A stretch of 7,286 nt of DNA from NCBI GenBank assembly GCA_030604795.1, contig JAUVVE010000036.1, positions 1 through 7,286 of the forward strand. Direction: 5' to 3'. Numbering within the stretch: the stretch's first letter is position 1; the number at the start of each line of letters is the position of its first letter. This DNA is from Dehalococcoidia bacterium. GTDB taxonomy: Bacteria > Chloroflexota > Dehalococcoidia > GIF9 > UBA5629. The translations under genes and the position numbers were made by a program. This document shows, piece after piece, positions 1 to 5,052 of the stretch. Below the pieces are notes generated by a model, which saw nothing but the letters and a program-made list of their open reading frames with translations, made no database searches and was not told the origin of the DNA.

Positions 1-632
1 ATCGACTGGTATCGCTTCAGGATTTGAGGATGGTCCTGGAACAATTGCACCGTCTTCATCAACAAGTCGTCGAAATCGACCGCTTTCCCCTTGCTGAGCA
101 GTTCCTGATAGCGCTGATAAACCCTGTGAACTATCTCGTCAAAATAGCTGCTAACCCACTCGGCATAGCCTCCAGGGCTGAGGAGGCGGCTCTTGGCAGC
201 CCCGATAGCGGAGAGCAGAGCACGAGGAGCATATTGCTTGGGGTCGAGATTCAGTTCTTCCAGAGCTTGTTTTATCAAGCTTGACTGGTCGTCTTCGTCG
301 TAGATAGCAAAACTTGAGCCAAGTCCTATAACTTCACCCTCTCGACGGAGGACTCGAGCACAAATGGCGTGAAAAGTACCTAAGGTCAAAGCTTCTGCTG
401 CCTGCCCCAGGAGTTGTTCCAACCGCTGTCTCATTTCTCGGGCGGCTTTGTTGGTGAAGGTAACCGCCATGATGTTGTGGGGGCTAACGCCGCAAAGTTT
501 AACCAGATAGGCGACCCGATGGGTAATCACTCTGGTCTTGCCGCTGCCGGGTCCAGTCAGGATAAGTACAGGTCCTTCTATGGCTTCCACAGCTTCTCTC
601 TGGGCGGGATTAAGCGTGGCTAAGATGTCCAT
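1..632 (-). CDS. UvrD/PcrA-type superfamily 1 DNA helicase, N-terminal part (cut by window edge)
   Basis: ATP-dependent 3'-5' DNA helicase of the UvrD/PcrA/Rep family, which acts in nucleotide-excision and mismatch repair and in clearing stalled replication or recombination intermediates. Reading the minus strand from the ATG at 632-630 gives 210 open codons. Visible motifs, in order, are the Q-motif LNPAQREAV (residues 7-15), Walker A GPGSGKT (27-33), motif Ia AVTFTNKAAREM (56-67), the TFHAICARVLR segment typical of motif Ib (86-96) and DFDDLL (186-191). The DExx/Walker B motif and the rest of the protein, normally about 650-750 residues in total, lie beyond position 1. No Shine-Dalgarno sequence precedes the ATG, and the predicted transcript start is only about 9 nt upstream, so initiation may be nearly leaderless. 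UvrD and PcrA cannot be told apart from this fragment. The family assignment is very secure. Confidence 0.95.
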   Translation of the reverse strand, partial: MDILATLNPAQREAVEAIEGPVLILTGPGSGKTRVITHRVAYLVKLCGVSPHNIMAVTFTNKAAREMRQRLEQLLGQAAEALTLGTFHAICARVLRREGEVIGLGSSFAIYDEDDQSSLIKQALEELNLDPKQYAPRALLSAIGAAKSRLLSPGGYAEWVSSYFDEIVHRVYQRYQELLSKGKAVDFDDLLMKTVQLFQDHPQILKRYQS

Positions 633-647
633 GAAGACTCAGGGACC

Positions 648-676
648 ATTATAGCATTAGAGGGAGAAAGCCCCAA
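648..676 (-). promoter_or_regulatory. Promoter for the helicase gene (extended -10)
   Basis: On the minus strand there is a perfect TATAAT (653-648) preceded by TGC, giving an extended -10. A partial -35, TTGGGG (676-671), lies 17 nt upstream. The predicted transcript start is near 641, about 9 nt before the ATG. The -35 overlaps the left inner arm of the dyad at 656-720, so occupancy of that dyad could affect this promoter. Confidence 0.55.
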
Positions 677-720
677 AGAGAGACAGAGGCTAGGCTTTGG
701 GGGACAACGCAGACTCTAAT
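656..720. repeat. Nested inverted repeat in the divergent intergenic region
   Basis: The outer arms are ATTAGAG (656-662) and CTCTAAT (714-720). The inner arms are CCCCAAAG (671-678) and CTTTGGGG (695-702), around a 16-nt centre. Both pairs are perfect and share nearly the same centre of symmetry. There is no U-tract on either side, so an intrinsic terminator is unlikely. The position between the divergent helicase and amidase genes, over the helicase -35, suggests an operator or a structured leader. No protein partner can be named. Confidence 0.45.
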
Positions 721-738
721 TTGGTGGAAATATACCAA
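721..738. repeat. Short inverted repeat upstream of amidase copy A promoter
   Basis: TTGGT (721-725) and ACCAA (734-738) flank an 8-nt spacer, 18 nt before the -35 of the copy A promoter. The equivalent position upstream of copy B does not carry it. It is short enough to be chance, but it is one of the few differences between the two promoter contexts. Confidence 0.25.
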
Positions 739-755
739 GCTTCGATAACCAGTGT

Positions 756-785
756 TTGTCATGACGCGGTTCGAAGGGATATAAT
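756..785 (+). promoter_or_regulatory. Sigma70 promoter of amidase copy A
   Basis: TTGTCA (756-761), an 18-nt spacer and TATAAT (780-785). The transcript would start near 792, leaving a leader of about 80 nt before the start codon. The same promoter is present before copy B with a single change in the -35 (TTGTCG) and an identical 18-nt spacing. GTCATGAC (758-765), an 8-bp palindrome over the -35, is broken in copy B. Confidence 0.75.
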
Positions 786-808
786 GCTACTCTAGATACT
801 TGTAGTTT

Positions 809-825
809 CTCCGATTTCATCGGAG
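809..825 (+). promoter_or_regulatory. Leader hairpin of amidase copy A
   Basis: CTCCGA (809-814) and TCGGAG (820-825) form a perfect 6-bp stem with a TTTCA loop in the 5' leader, 33 nt upstream of the ribosome-binding site. The stem bases are unchanged in copy B while loop and flanking bases vary, which supports a structured role. Its left arm contains CTCC, which could alternatively pair with the GGAG of the ribosome-binding site; that alternative is inference only. Confidence 0.5.
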
Positions 826-858
826 CGCAATCACTGAACTGCCTCTGCAAAAGTAGAC

Positions 859-866
859 AAGGAGGG
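859..866 (+). promoter_or_regulatory. Shine-Dalgarno site deciding the start of amidase copy A
   Basis: AAGGAGGG is a near-ideal ribosome-binding site. Two ATG codons follow back to back at 869 and 872. The GGAGG core ends 3 nt before the first and 6 nt before the second, so the second is better spaced. In copy B the first of the pair is GTG and only the second is ATG, which also favours the second. Confidence 0.75.
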
Positions 867-871
867 TTATG

Positions 872-2386
872 ATGAATGGCTTTAGTGAATATGACAAATA
901 TGATGGCCTCGGTCTGGCTGAACTCGTGCGGAAGAAAGAGGTCAAACCGAGCGAGCTGGTTGAAGAGGCAATAAGTCGCATCGAAAGGCTGAATCCACAG
1001 CTTAACGCAATAGTCTACAAAATGTATGAGCTGGCTCGAAAGACTGCCGATGGAGACATACCTGATGGTCCCTTCAAGGGCGTTCCTTTCCTGGTTAAAG
1101 ATATAGGGATAACTTGCGCCGGGGTTCCCTCAACGAGCGGCAGTCGGTTCCTTAAGGATTTCATACCAGACCATGATAGTGAGATGGTTAGGCGGTTCAA
1201 AGCGGCTGGCGTTGTTATTGTTGGCAAGACTAACACTCCTGAGTTGGGGCTAATGCCGGTGACTGAGCCACAGTTGTTTGGCCCTGCCAACAACCCCTGG
1301 AATCTAGCCCATAGTCCAGGTGGTTCCAGTGGTGGCTCGGCTGCAGCTGTAGCCGCACGGATAACACCCTTGGCCCATGGCAGCGATGGCGGTGGCTCGA
1401 TTCGAATTCCGGCCTCATGCTGTGGTGTGTTTGGTCTTAAGCCAACCCGGGGTCGCAATCCAATGGGTCCTGATGTTGGAGAAGGCTGGCGTGGCTTGGT
1501 TTGTCAACATGTTCTAACTCGCTCAGTTCGCGATAGTGCTGCTATGCTCGATGCCACTGCCGGACCAGATGTCGGTGCACTTTACTATGCTGTACCACCT
1601 ACCCGTCCCTTCCTTAGTGAAGCTGATATGGATCCAGGCAAGCTGCGTATTGCCTTCACCTCGAAAGCTTTCCTCGGTAGCACTGTAGACAAAGGTTGTA
1701 TAAAGGCTTTGGAAGCCACGGTTAAGCTATGTCAAGACCTCGGCCATGAAGTAGTAGAAGCAGCGCCCCAGGTGGATGGCAGAGCCCTTATTAGAGCCTT
1801 TACGGTGATGCTCTGTGTGGAAACTAGAGCTGCAATCGAGGAGAACGAGGTTCTATTGAATCGTAAAGCTTCGCCTGAGGACTTTGAATCTGGCACGTGG
1901 CGTCTAGGCTTGCTTGGCAGGCAATTCCCAGCGCCTGACTTCTCCCGATCTCTCAACTTGCTGCAACGTACGGCACGACAAATTGGAGGGTTCTTCCAGG
2001 AGTACGATGTCCTGCTGACGCCAACATTGGCCATGCCACCCGTGGTTACAGGTACGCTCCGTCCGAAAGAGAGTCAACGTGCAGGCACGAAGAAGTTACT
2101 GGACAAACTTAATACAGGCGAATTGATTGATAGGCTCGATGAGCTGGAAGTTCTTTCCGAACACACCTATGAATTTATGCCTTATACGACACTGTTTAAT
2201 GTTACGGGTCAGCCAGCCATGTCAGTTCCGCTCTGCTGGAATGATGAGGGCCTGCCCATTGGTTTGCAGTTCGTCGGCCGGTATGGCGATGAAGTAACTC
2301 TGCTACGCCTGGCTGGACAACTTGAGAAGGCACAGCCATGGTCTGAGCGCGTTCCTCCAATCTGTGCCAGGGCCAGCAATTACTGA
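872..2386 (+). CDS. Amidase signature family hydrolase, NylA-like, copy A
   Basis: Serine hydrolase of the amidase signature family, expected to cleave a C-N amide bond in the cytoplasm; no signal peptide is visible. Counting from the first ATG (869), the catalytic lysine is K77 in FLVKD, the cis-serine is S153 in GGSSGGS and the nucleophile is S177 in GGGSIR. The 24-residue spacing between the serines is that of the family. IPASCCGVFGLKPTRGR (179-196) and the C-terminal FNVTGQPAMSVP (443-454) complete the fold. From memory, overall layout and length (505 residues) resemble 6-aminohexanoate cyclic-dimer hydrolase (NylA) more closely than GatA. Unusually, the family-consensus NPWNLGR before the cis-serine reads NPWNLAH here, and KDL reads KDI. 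The substrate is unknown. A GatA role is unlikely because no gatB or gatC gene is nearby. Start chosen at the better-spaced second ATG. Confidence 0.93.
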   Translation: MNGFSEYDKYDGLGLAELVRKKEVKPSELVEEAISRIERLNPQLNAIVYKMYELARKTADGDIPDGPFKGVPFLVKDIGITCAGVPSTSGSRFLKDFIPDHDSEMVRRFKAAGVVIVGKTNTPELGLMPVTEPQLFGPANNPWNLAHSPGGSSGGSAAAVAARITPLAHGSDGGGSIRIPASCCGVFGLKPTRGRNPMGPDVGEGWRGLVCQHVLTRSVRDSAAMLDATAGPDVGALYYAVPPTRPFLSEADMDPGKLRIAFTSKAFLGSTVDKGCIKALEATVKLCQDLGHEVVEAAPQVDGRALIRAFTVMLCVETRAAIEENEVLLNRKASPEDFESGTWRLGLLGRQFPAPDFSRSLNLLQRTARQIGGFFQEYDVLLTPTLAMPPVVTGTLRPKESQRAGTKKLLDKLNTGELIDRLDELEVLSEHTYEFMPYTTLFNVTGQPAMSVPLCWNDEGLPIGLQFVGRYGDEVTLLRLAGQLEKAQPWSERVPPICARASNY

Positions 2387-2406
2387 TTGAGGACGCCGTT
2401 TTAGGT

Positions 2407-2423
2407 TACAGGTGAAAGCTGTA
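2407..2423 (+). other. Weak hairpin after amidase copy A
   Basis: TACAG (2407-2411) and CTGTA (2419-2423) form a 5-bp stem with a GTGAAAG loop. No U-tract follows, so it is not a convincing terminator. Transcription could run on into the downstream small ORFs and the 2576 gene, for which no separate promoter is visible. Confidence 0.2.
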
Positions 2424-2437
2424 GAAGAAAGGGGGTG

Positions 2438-2488
2438 ATGCCCGGGAAAGGAAATATGTATGAAATAAACAGAGGTGGACAATCTTAG
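2438..2488 (+). CDS. Candidate 16-codon leader ORF
   Basis: A tiny ORF beginning ATG-CCC-GGG and ending TAG. It is immediately preceded by AAAGGGGGTG, which differs by one base from the canonical anti-16S complement AAAGGAGGTG, although the G-run lies close to the ATG. A second in-frame ATG at 2456 has AAAGGA just upstream. The last 14 nt overlap, in another frame, the start of the next small ORF. It could be a leader peptide, or the 5' half of one small gene split by a +1 frameshift with the ORF at 2475. No homology is recognised, and translation is unproven. Confidence 0.3.
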   Translation: MPGKGNMYEINRGGQS

Positions 2489-2576
2489 CAAGACCACCAC
2501 GTTCGAGACCGATGTTGTGGAGAAGTGGCAAAAAAGCAAATTCGCGTTAGTTTACTACATAGAAAGGAGGGCATAA
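2475..2576 (+). CDS. Candidate 33-codon small ORF coupled to the next gene
   Basis: Reads from GTG 2475 to TAA 2574-2576 and encodes a 33-residue peptide with the central stretch FETDVVEKWQKSKFALVYY. Its stop overlaps the ATG of the following gene by one base (TAATG), an arrangement typical of translational coupling. The ribosome-binding site for that gene lies inside this ORF. The ORF has no good site of its own, which suggests it is reached either by frameshift from the ORF at 2438 or by re-initiation there. If joined to that ORF, the product would be about 45-49 residues. The family is unknown; this could be a genuine small protein, a remnant or chance. Confidence 0.35.
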   Translation: MDNLSKTTTFETDVVEKWQKSKFALVYYIERRA

Positions 2577-3004
2577 TGCTGACAGGAGCAGCAGCAGATT
2601 TATTCAAATTGAGTACCGGCCTTGATGATGAAGCGATGGCAAGGCTTCACCCTGGATTAGAGAAACTCTACAGGAGTATCCCGAAGACGACGGCGCATCA
2701 GGTAGTTGCCGAGGTAGTAAAATCCCAAGCCTGTTTCGCCGGAGTTGAGGTCGGCAACAGGTTGGTTTTCGACCCGTTTCTGAATCCTCAGAAGTCAACA
2801 GGAAACATGTGCCCAAAGGCTTTGCTTCCCGTTCTGCTCGAAATCAACGCTTTATGGGAGACGATTATGGAATGGGCAGAATCCGGGAAAGAGGAATTGC
2901 CAGAAATAGTGTGGCGCAATGTGCGGTGTCTTGACCCAGGCCTTGAAGATGGAGGCGTGGGAGGCGTAGTCTATACGATCTACAGCGAGAAAATAGCTAC
3001 CTGA
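2576..3004 (+). CDS. Small TIGR04076-like protein of unknown function
   Basis: A 142-residue soluble protein. The order of features resembles, from memory, the TIGR04076 family: a beta strand VVAEVV (43-48), a cysteine with a glycine-rich turn C53-F-A-G-V-E-V-G, then MCPKALLPVL (78-87), a tryptophan-containing helix, and a C-terminal strand pair VRCLDP (116-121) and VVYTIYS (131-137). Cysteines C53, C79 and C118 could bind a metal or undergo redox chemistry, which is inference. The N-terminal 40 residues look helical and are not typical of the family. The start at ATG 2576 is chosen because AAAGGAGG (2563-2570) lies 5 nt upstream; a GTG at 2525 in the same frame has no such site. Placed between two amidase copies without its own promoter, it probably shares copy A's transcript. 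Confidence 0.7.
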   Translation: MLTGAAADLFKLSTGLDDEAMARLHPGLEKLYRSIPKTTAHQVVAEVVKSQACFAGVEVGNRLVFDPFLNPQKSTGNMCPKALLPVLLEINALWETIMEWAESGKEELPEIVWRNVRCLDPGLEDGGVGGVVYTIYSEKIAT

Positions 3005-3039
3005 TAGAGCGGTTAGTTAAGGGCAGCATCAAATTCTTC

Positions 3040-3065
3040 TCCGACTGTTGAGTCCAACATTCGGA
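3040..3065 (+). other. Hairpin downstream of the 2576 gene
   Basis: TCCGA (3040-3044) and TCGGA (3061-3065), plus TGTTG (3046-3050) and CAACA (3055-3059), form a 10-bp stem with one C/T mismatch and a 4-nt AGTC loop, 35 nt after the stop codon. It is followed by CGAAATG and not a U-tract. It may protect the 3' end of the message or mark a rho-dependent stop. A standard intrinsic terminator is not supported. Confidence 0.4.
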
Positions 3066-3132
3066 CGAAATGTACAAGCAACAGGCTAGTGTCAGGTCTT
3101 CATTATGTGAGCAAAGCATTGAGAACCAGTGT

Positions 3133-3162
3133 TTGTCGTGACGCGGTTCGAAGGGATATAAT
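3133..3162 (+). promoter_or_regulatory. Sigma70 promoter of amidase copy B
   Basis: TTGTCG (3133-3138), an 18-nt spacer and TATAAT (3157-3162), equivalent to the copy A promoter but with the last -35 base changed from A to G, which should make it slightly weaker. The spacer sequence is almost unchanged. Copy B can therefore be transcribed on its own. Confidence 0.7.
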
Positions 3163-3184
3163 GTTACTATAGATTGTTGTAGTT

Positions 3185-3203
3185 GCTCCGATTTCGTCGG
3201 AGC
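3185..3203 (+). promoter_or_regulatory. Leader hairpin of amidase copy B
   Basis: GCTCCGA (3185-3191) and TCGGAGC (3197-3203) form a perfect 7-bp stem with a TTTCG loop, one pair longer than in copy A because the base at 3185 is G instead of T. It occupies the same place in the leader, 32 nt before the ribosome-binding site. Confidence 0.5.
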
Positions 3204-3235
3204 GCAATAGCTGAACTGCCTCTGCGAAAATAGGC

Positions 3236-3243
3236 AAGGAGGG
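3236..3243 (+). promoter_or_regulatory. Shine-Dalgarno site deciding the start of amidase copy B
   Basis: AAGGAGGG precedes GTG 3246 and ATG 3249. The ATG has the better spacing (6 nt from the GGAGG core) and is the stronger codon, so 3249 is the likely start. Initiation at the GTG would add one residue. Confidence 0.75.
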
Positions 3244-3248
3244 TTGTG

Positions 3249-4754
3249 ATGAATGGCTTCAATGAATATGACAAATATGATGGCCTCGGTCTGGCTGAAC
3301 TCGTGCGGAAGAAAGAGGTCAAGCCGAGCGAGCTGGTTGAAGAGGCAATAAGTCGCATCGAAAGGCTCAATTCACAGCTTAATGCAGTAATCTACAAGAT
3401 GTATGAACTGGCTCGAAAGACTGCCGATGGAGATATACCTGATGGTCCCTTCAAAGGCATTCCCTTCCTGATGAAAGACTTGCTTATGGCTTGTTCCGGA
3501 GCTCCCCTAACAAACGGCAGTCGGTTCTTTAGGGACTTCGTACCAGACCATGATAGTGAGCTGGTCAGGCGATTCAAAGCGGCTGGCGTCGTCGTTCTGG
3601 GTAAGACTAACGCTCCGGAGTTCGGAATAACGCCAGTGACCGAACCTGAGTTGTTTGGCCCTACCAACAACCCCTGGAATCTGGGCCGTACTTCAGGCGG
3701 TTCCAGCGGCGGCTCGGCTGCGGCTGTAGCAGCGCGGATGGTCCCTTTAGCCCATGCCAGTGACGGTGGCGGCTCTATCCGAATTCCAGCCTCTTGTTGT
3801 GGCGTGTTCGGTCTCAAGCCAACCCGGGGTCGCAACCCAGTTGGTCCTGATTTTGGAGAGGGCTGGCGCGGCTTGGATTGTGACCACGTTTTAACCCGCT
3901 CGGTTCGGGATAGTGCTGCCATGCTCGATGCCACTGCCGGACCAGACGTCGGTGCTCTTTACTATGCTGTGCCACCTGCTCGTCCCTTCCTCACTGAAAT
4001 TGGCGTGGACCCGGGAAAGCTGCGTATTGCCTTCACCTCCGAGCCTTTCCTTGGCAGCACTGTCGACAAAGACTGTGTGAAGGGGCTGGAGGCCACGACT
4101 AAACTATGTCAGGACCTCGGCCATGAGGTGGTAGAAGCGGCACCTCAGATAGAAGGAAAAGCGTTTGCCAGGGCCTTCCTGACGATAGTTTGTGTTGAAA
4201 CTAGAGCCACAATTGAAGAGGCCGAAGTGCTCTTGAACCGTAAAGCTTCCTTTAAGGATTTTGAACCTAGCACATGGGCACTCGGCTTGCTTGGTAGGCA
4301 ATGCCGGGCGCCCGAGTTCTCCAAATCTCTCAACTTACTCCAACTGACGGCACGACAAATCGGTGAATTTTTCGAAAGGTACGATGTCATGCTGACGCCA
4401 ACGCTGGCTATGCCGCCGGTGGTTACGGGTGCACTCCAGCCGAAGGGGAGCCAACTCGTAGCCATGAAGTTACTGGGTAGGCTCAATGCCGGTGGCTTGA
4501 TTAACGCGCTGAGTGGAATAGATGTTCTCGCCGAACACGTCTTCGAGTTTACGCCTTACACGCCGCTGTTTAATGTTACGGGTCAGCCAGCCATGTCAGT
4601 CCCACTCTACTGGAATGATGAGGGCCTGCCCATTGGCATGCAGTTTGTAGGCCGGTATGGCGATGAAGCAACTCTGCTACGCCTGGCTGGACAACTTGAG
4701 AAGGCACAGCCATGGTCTGAGCGTGTTCCTCCAGTCTGTGCCAGGACCAGCTAG
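3249..4754 (+). CDS. Amidase signature family hydrolase, NylA-like, copy B
   Basis: Paralogue of the gene at 872, with the same predicted cytoplasmic amide-bond hydrolysis. Numbered from the GTG at 3246, the triad is complete: K77 in FLMKD, cis-S153 in GGSSGGS, and nucleophile S177 in GGGSIR. The text before the cis-serine, NPWNLGRTSGG, and the KDL after the catalytic lysine match the family consensus, so this copy looks closer to the ancestral enzyme. Differences from copy A in the N-terminal half cluster at residues 78-99, 123-150 and 165-171, the parts that line the substrate channel in solved family members. Residues 302-320 and 404-430 also differ, including a one-residue deletion relative to copy A. 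Total length is about 501 residues. The substrate is unknown; nylon-oligomer, cyclic-amide or aryl-amide hydrolysis are only family-level possibilities. Confidence 0.93.
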   Translation: MNGFNEYDKYDGLGLAELVRKKEVKPSELVEEAISRIERLNSQLNAVIYKMYELARKTADGDIPDGPFKGIPFLMKDLLMACSGAPLTNGSRFFRDFVPDHDSELVRRFKAAGVVVLGKTNAPEFGITPVTEPELFGPTNNPWNLGRTSGGSSGGSAAAVAARMVPLAHASDGGGSIRIPASCCGVFGLKPTRGRNPVGPDFGEGWRGLDCDHVLTRSVRDSAAMLDATAGPDVGALYYAVPPARPFLTEIGVDPGKLRIAFTSEPFLGSTVDKDCVKGLEATTKLCQDLGHEVVEAAPQIEGKAFARAFLTIVCVETRATIEEAEVLLNRKASFKDFEPSTWALGLLGRQCRAPEFSKSLNLLQLTARQIGEFFERYDVMLTPTLAMPPVVTGALQPKGSQLVAMKLLGRLNAGGLINALSGIDVLAEHVFEFTPYTPLFNVTGQPAMSVPLYWNDEGLPIGMQFVGRYGDEATLLRLAGQLEKAQPWSERVPPVCARTS

Positions 4755-4895
4755 TGGGCATACGGTCTTTCAGGCTCCTATTTGGTTATGAGGGTCGGGG
4801 AGATTTCAGGTCACCCCGTGGAGACCAAATCAGTGTATGCTACCATACAAGCATATCTGATTCTCAGGATAACAACAGTCAAAAACCTGCAGCTC

Positions 4896-4922
4896 GGGCA
4901 ACAAGTGGCTGTCTTGTTACCC
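4896..4922. repeat. Near-perfect 27-bp dyad upstream of the GNAT promoter
   Basis: The left arm GGGCAACAAG (4896-4905) and right arm CTTGTTACCC (4913-4922) are complementary at 9 of 10 positions (one C/A mismatch) around a 7-nt centre TGGCTGT. It ends 17 nt before the -35 of the GNAT promoter. It could be an operator for a dimeric regulator, or a stem ending the amidase B transcript. No U-tract follows on either strand, which favours the operator reading or a factor-dependent stop. Confidence 0.5.
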
Positions 4923-4939
4923 AACATTCCTGATGATTG

Positions 4940-4967
4940 TTGTCTCAGCAGCCGGCTTTGCTATAAT
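4940..4967 (+). promoter_or_regulatory. Promoter of the GNAT acetyltransferase gene
   Basis: TTGTCT (4940-4945), a 16-nt spacer and a perfect TATAAT (4962-4967) preceded by TGC, an extended -10. Transcription would start near 4974, giving a leader of about 79 nt that contains the 5021-5041 hairpin. Confidence 0.65.
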
Positions 4968-5020
4968 AAGACAATACTCGCATATATAGTAGCCATCCCA
5001 TTCAACCTTTAGTGCCCACA

Positions 5021-5041
5021 AACACTTATCAAAGCAGTGTT
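5021..5041 (+). promoter_or_regulatory. Leader hairpin touching the GNAT ribosome-binding site
   Basis: AACACT (5021-5026) and AGTGTT (5036-5041) form a 6-bp stem with a 9-nt loop, directly abutting the GGAG ribosome-binding site at 5042-5045. Formation could modulate ribosome access. The stem is A/T-rich, so it may be only marginally stable. Confidence 0.35.
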
Positions 5042-5052
5042 GGAGAAAAAGC

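Larger units (their letters stand above)
744..2377 (+). repeat. Long direct repeat, unit A (promoter, leader and amidase gene)
   Basis: This unit aligns to 3121-4751 with a single 3-nt indel inside the coding region (around copy A residues 404-410). Similarity starts near 744 and stops at 2377, a few codons before the stop. The region 747-871 differs from 3124-3248 at 13 of 125 positions without indels. The coding part is mosaic: 11 differences in 872-1070, 30 in 1301-1440 and 4 in 2282-2377, counted by eye against unit B. Confidence 0.95.
3121..4751 (+). repeat. Long direct repeat, unit B (promoter, leader and amidase gene)
   Basis: Second copy of unit 744-2377 in the same orientation. A segment of about 740 nt lies between the two, holding the small ORFs and the TIGR04076-like gene. 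No terminal inverted repeats, target-site duplication or transposase accompany the units, so this looks like an ancestral tandem gene duplication and not a mobile element. Confidence 0.95.
4755..5052. other. Gene-free spacer with regulatory signals
   Basis: No convincing gene lies in this 298-nt stretch. An open frame at 4782-5012 has no ribosome-binding site, no recognisable domain, and contains the downstream promoter. The spacer holds a weak CGGGG/CCCCG hairpin (4796-4818), a long dyad (4896-4922), a sigma70 promoter (4940-4967) and a leader hairpin (5021-5041). No U-tract terminator for amidase copy B is visible. Confidence 0.6.

Noticed and set aside
24..623. Plus-strand open frames at 24-284 and 414-623
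   Set aside because: They are shadows of the helicase gene, whose minus-strand frame carries all the expected helicase motifs over the same bases.
1015..1458. Long minus-strand open frames inside both amidase genes (1015-1458 and 3392-3934)
   Set aside because: They recur in both copies only because they mirror the conserved amidase coding sequence; they have no domain and no start signals.
744..4751. Composite transposon flanked by the two long repeats
   Set aside because: The repeats are amidase genes with their promoters, not insertion sequences; no transposase, terminal inverted repeats or target duplications are seen.
872..4754. GatA subunit of the Glu-tRNA(Gln) amidotransferase
   Set aside because: No gatB or gatC is nearby, the gene is duplicated, and the text around the active site and C-terminus looks more like NylA-type amidases.
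4796..4818. CGGGG/CCCCG stem as intrinsic terminator of amidase B
   Set aside because: The stem is only 5 bp with a 13-nt loop and no U-tract follows.
4782..5012. 76-codon plus-strand frame between amidase B and the GNAT gene
   Set aside because: No ribosome-binding site, no recognisable domain, and it contains the dyad and the GNAT promoter, so it is more likely non-coding.
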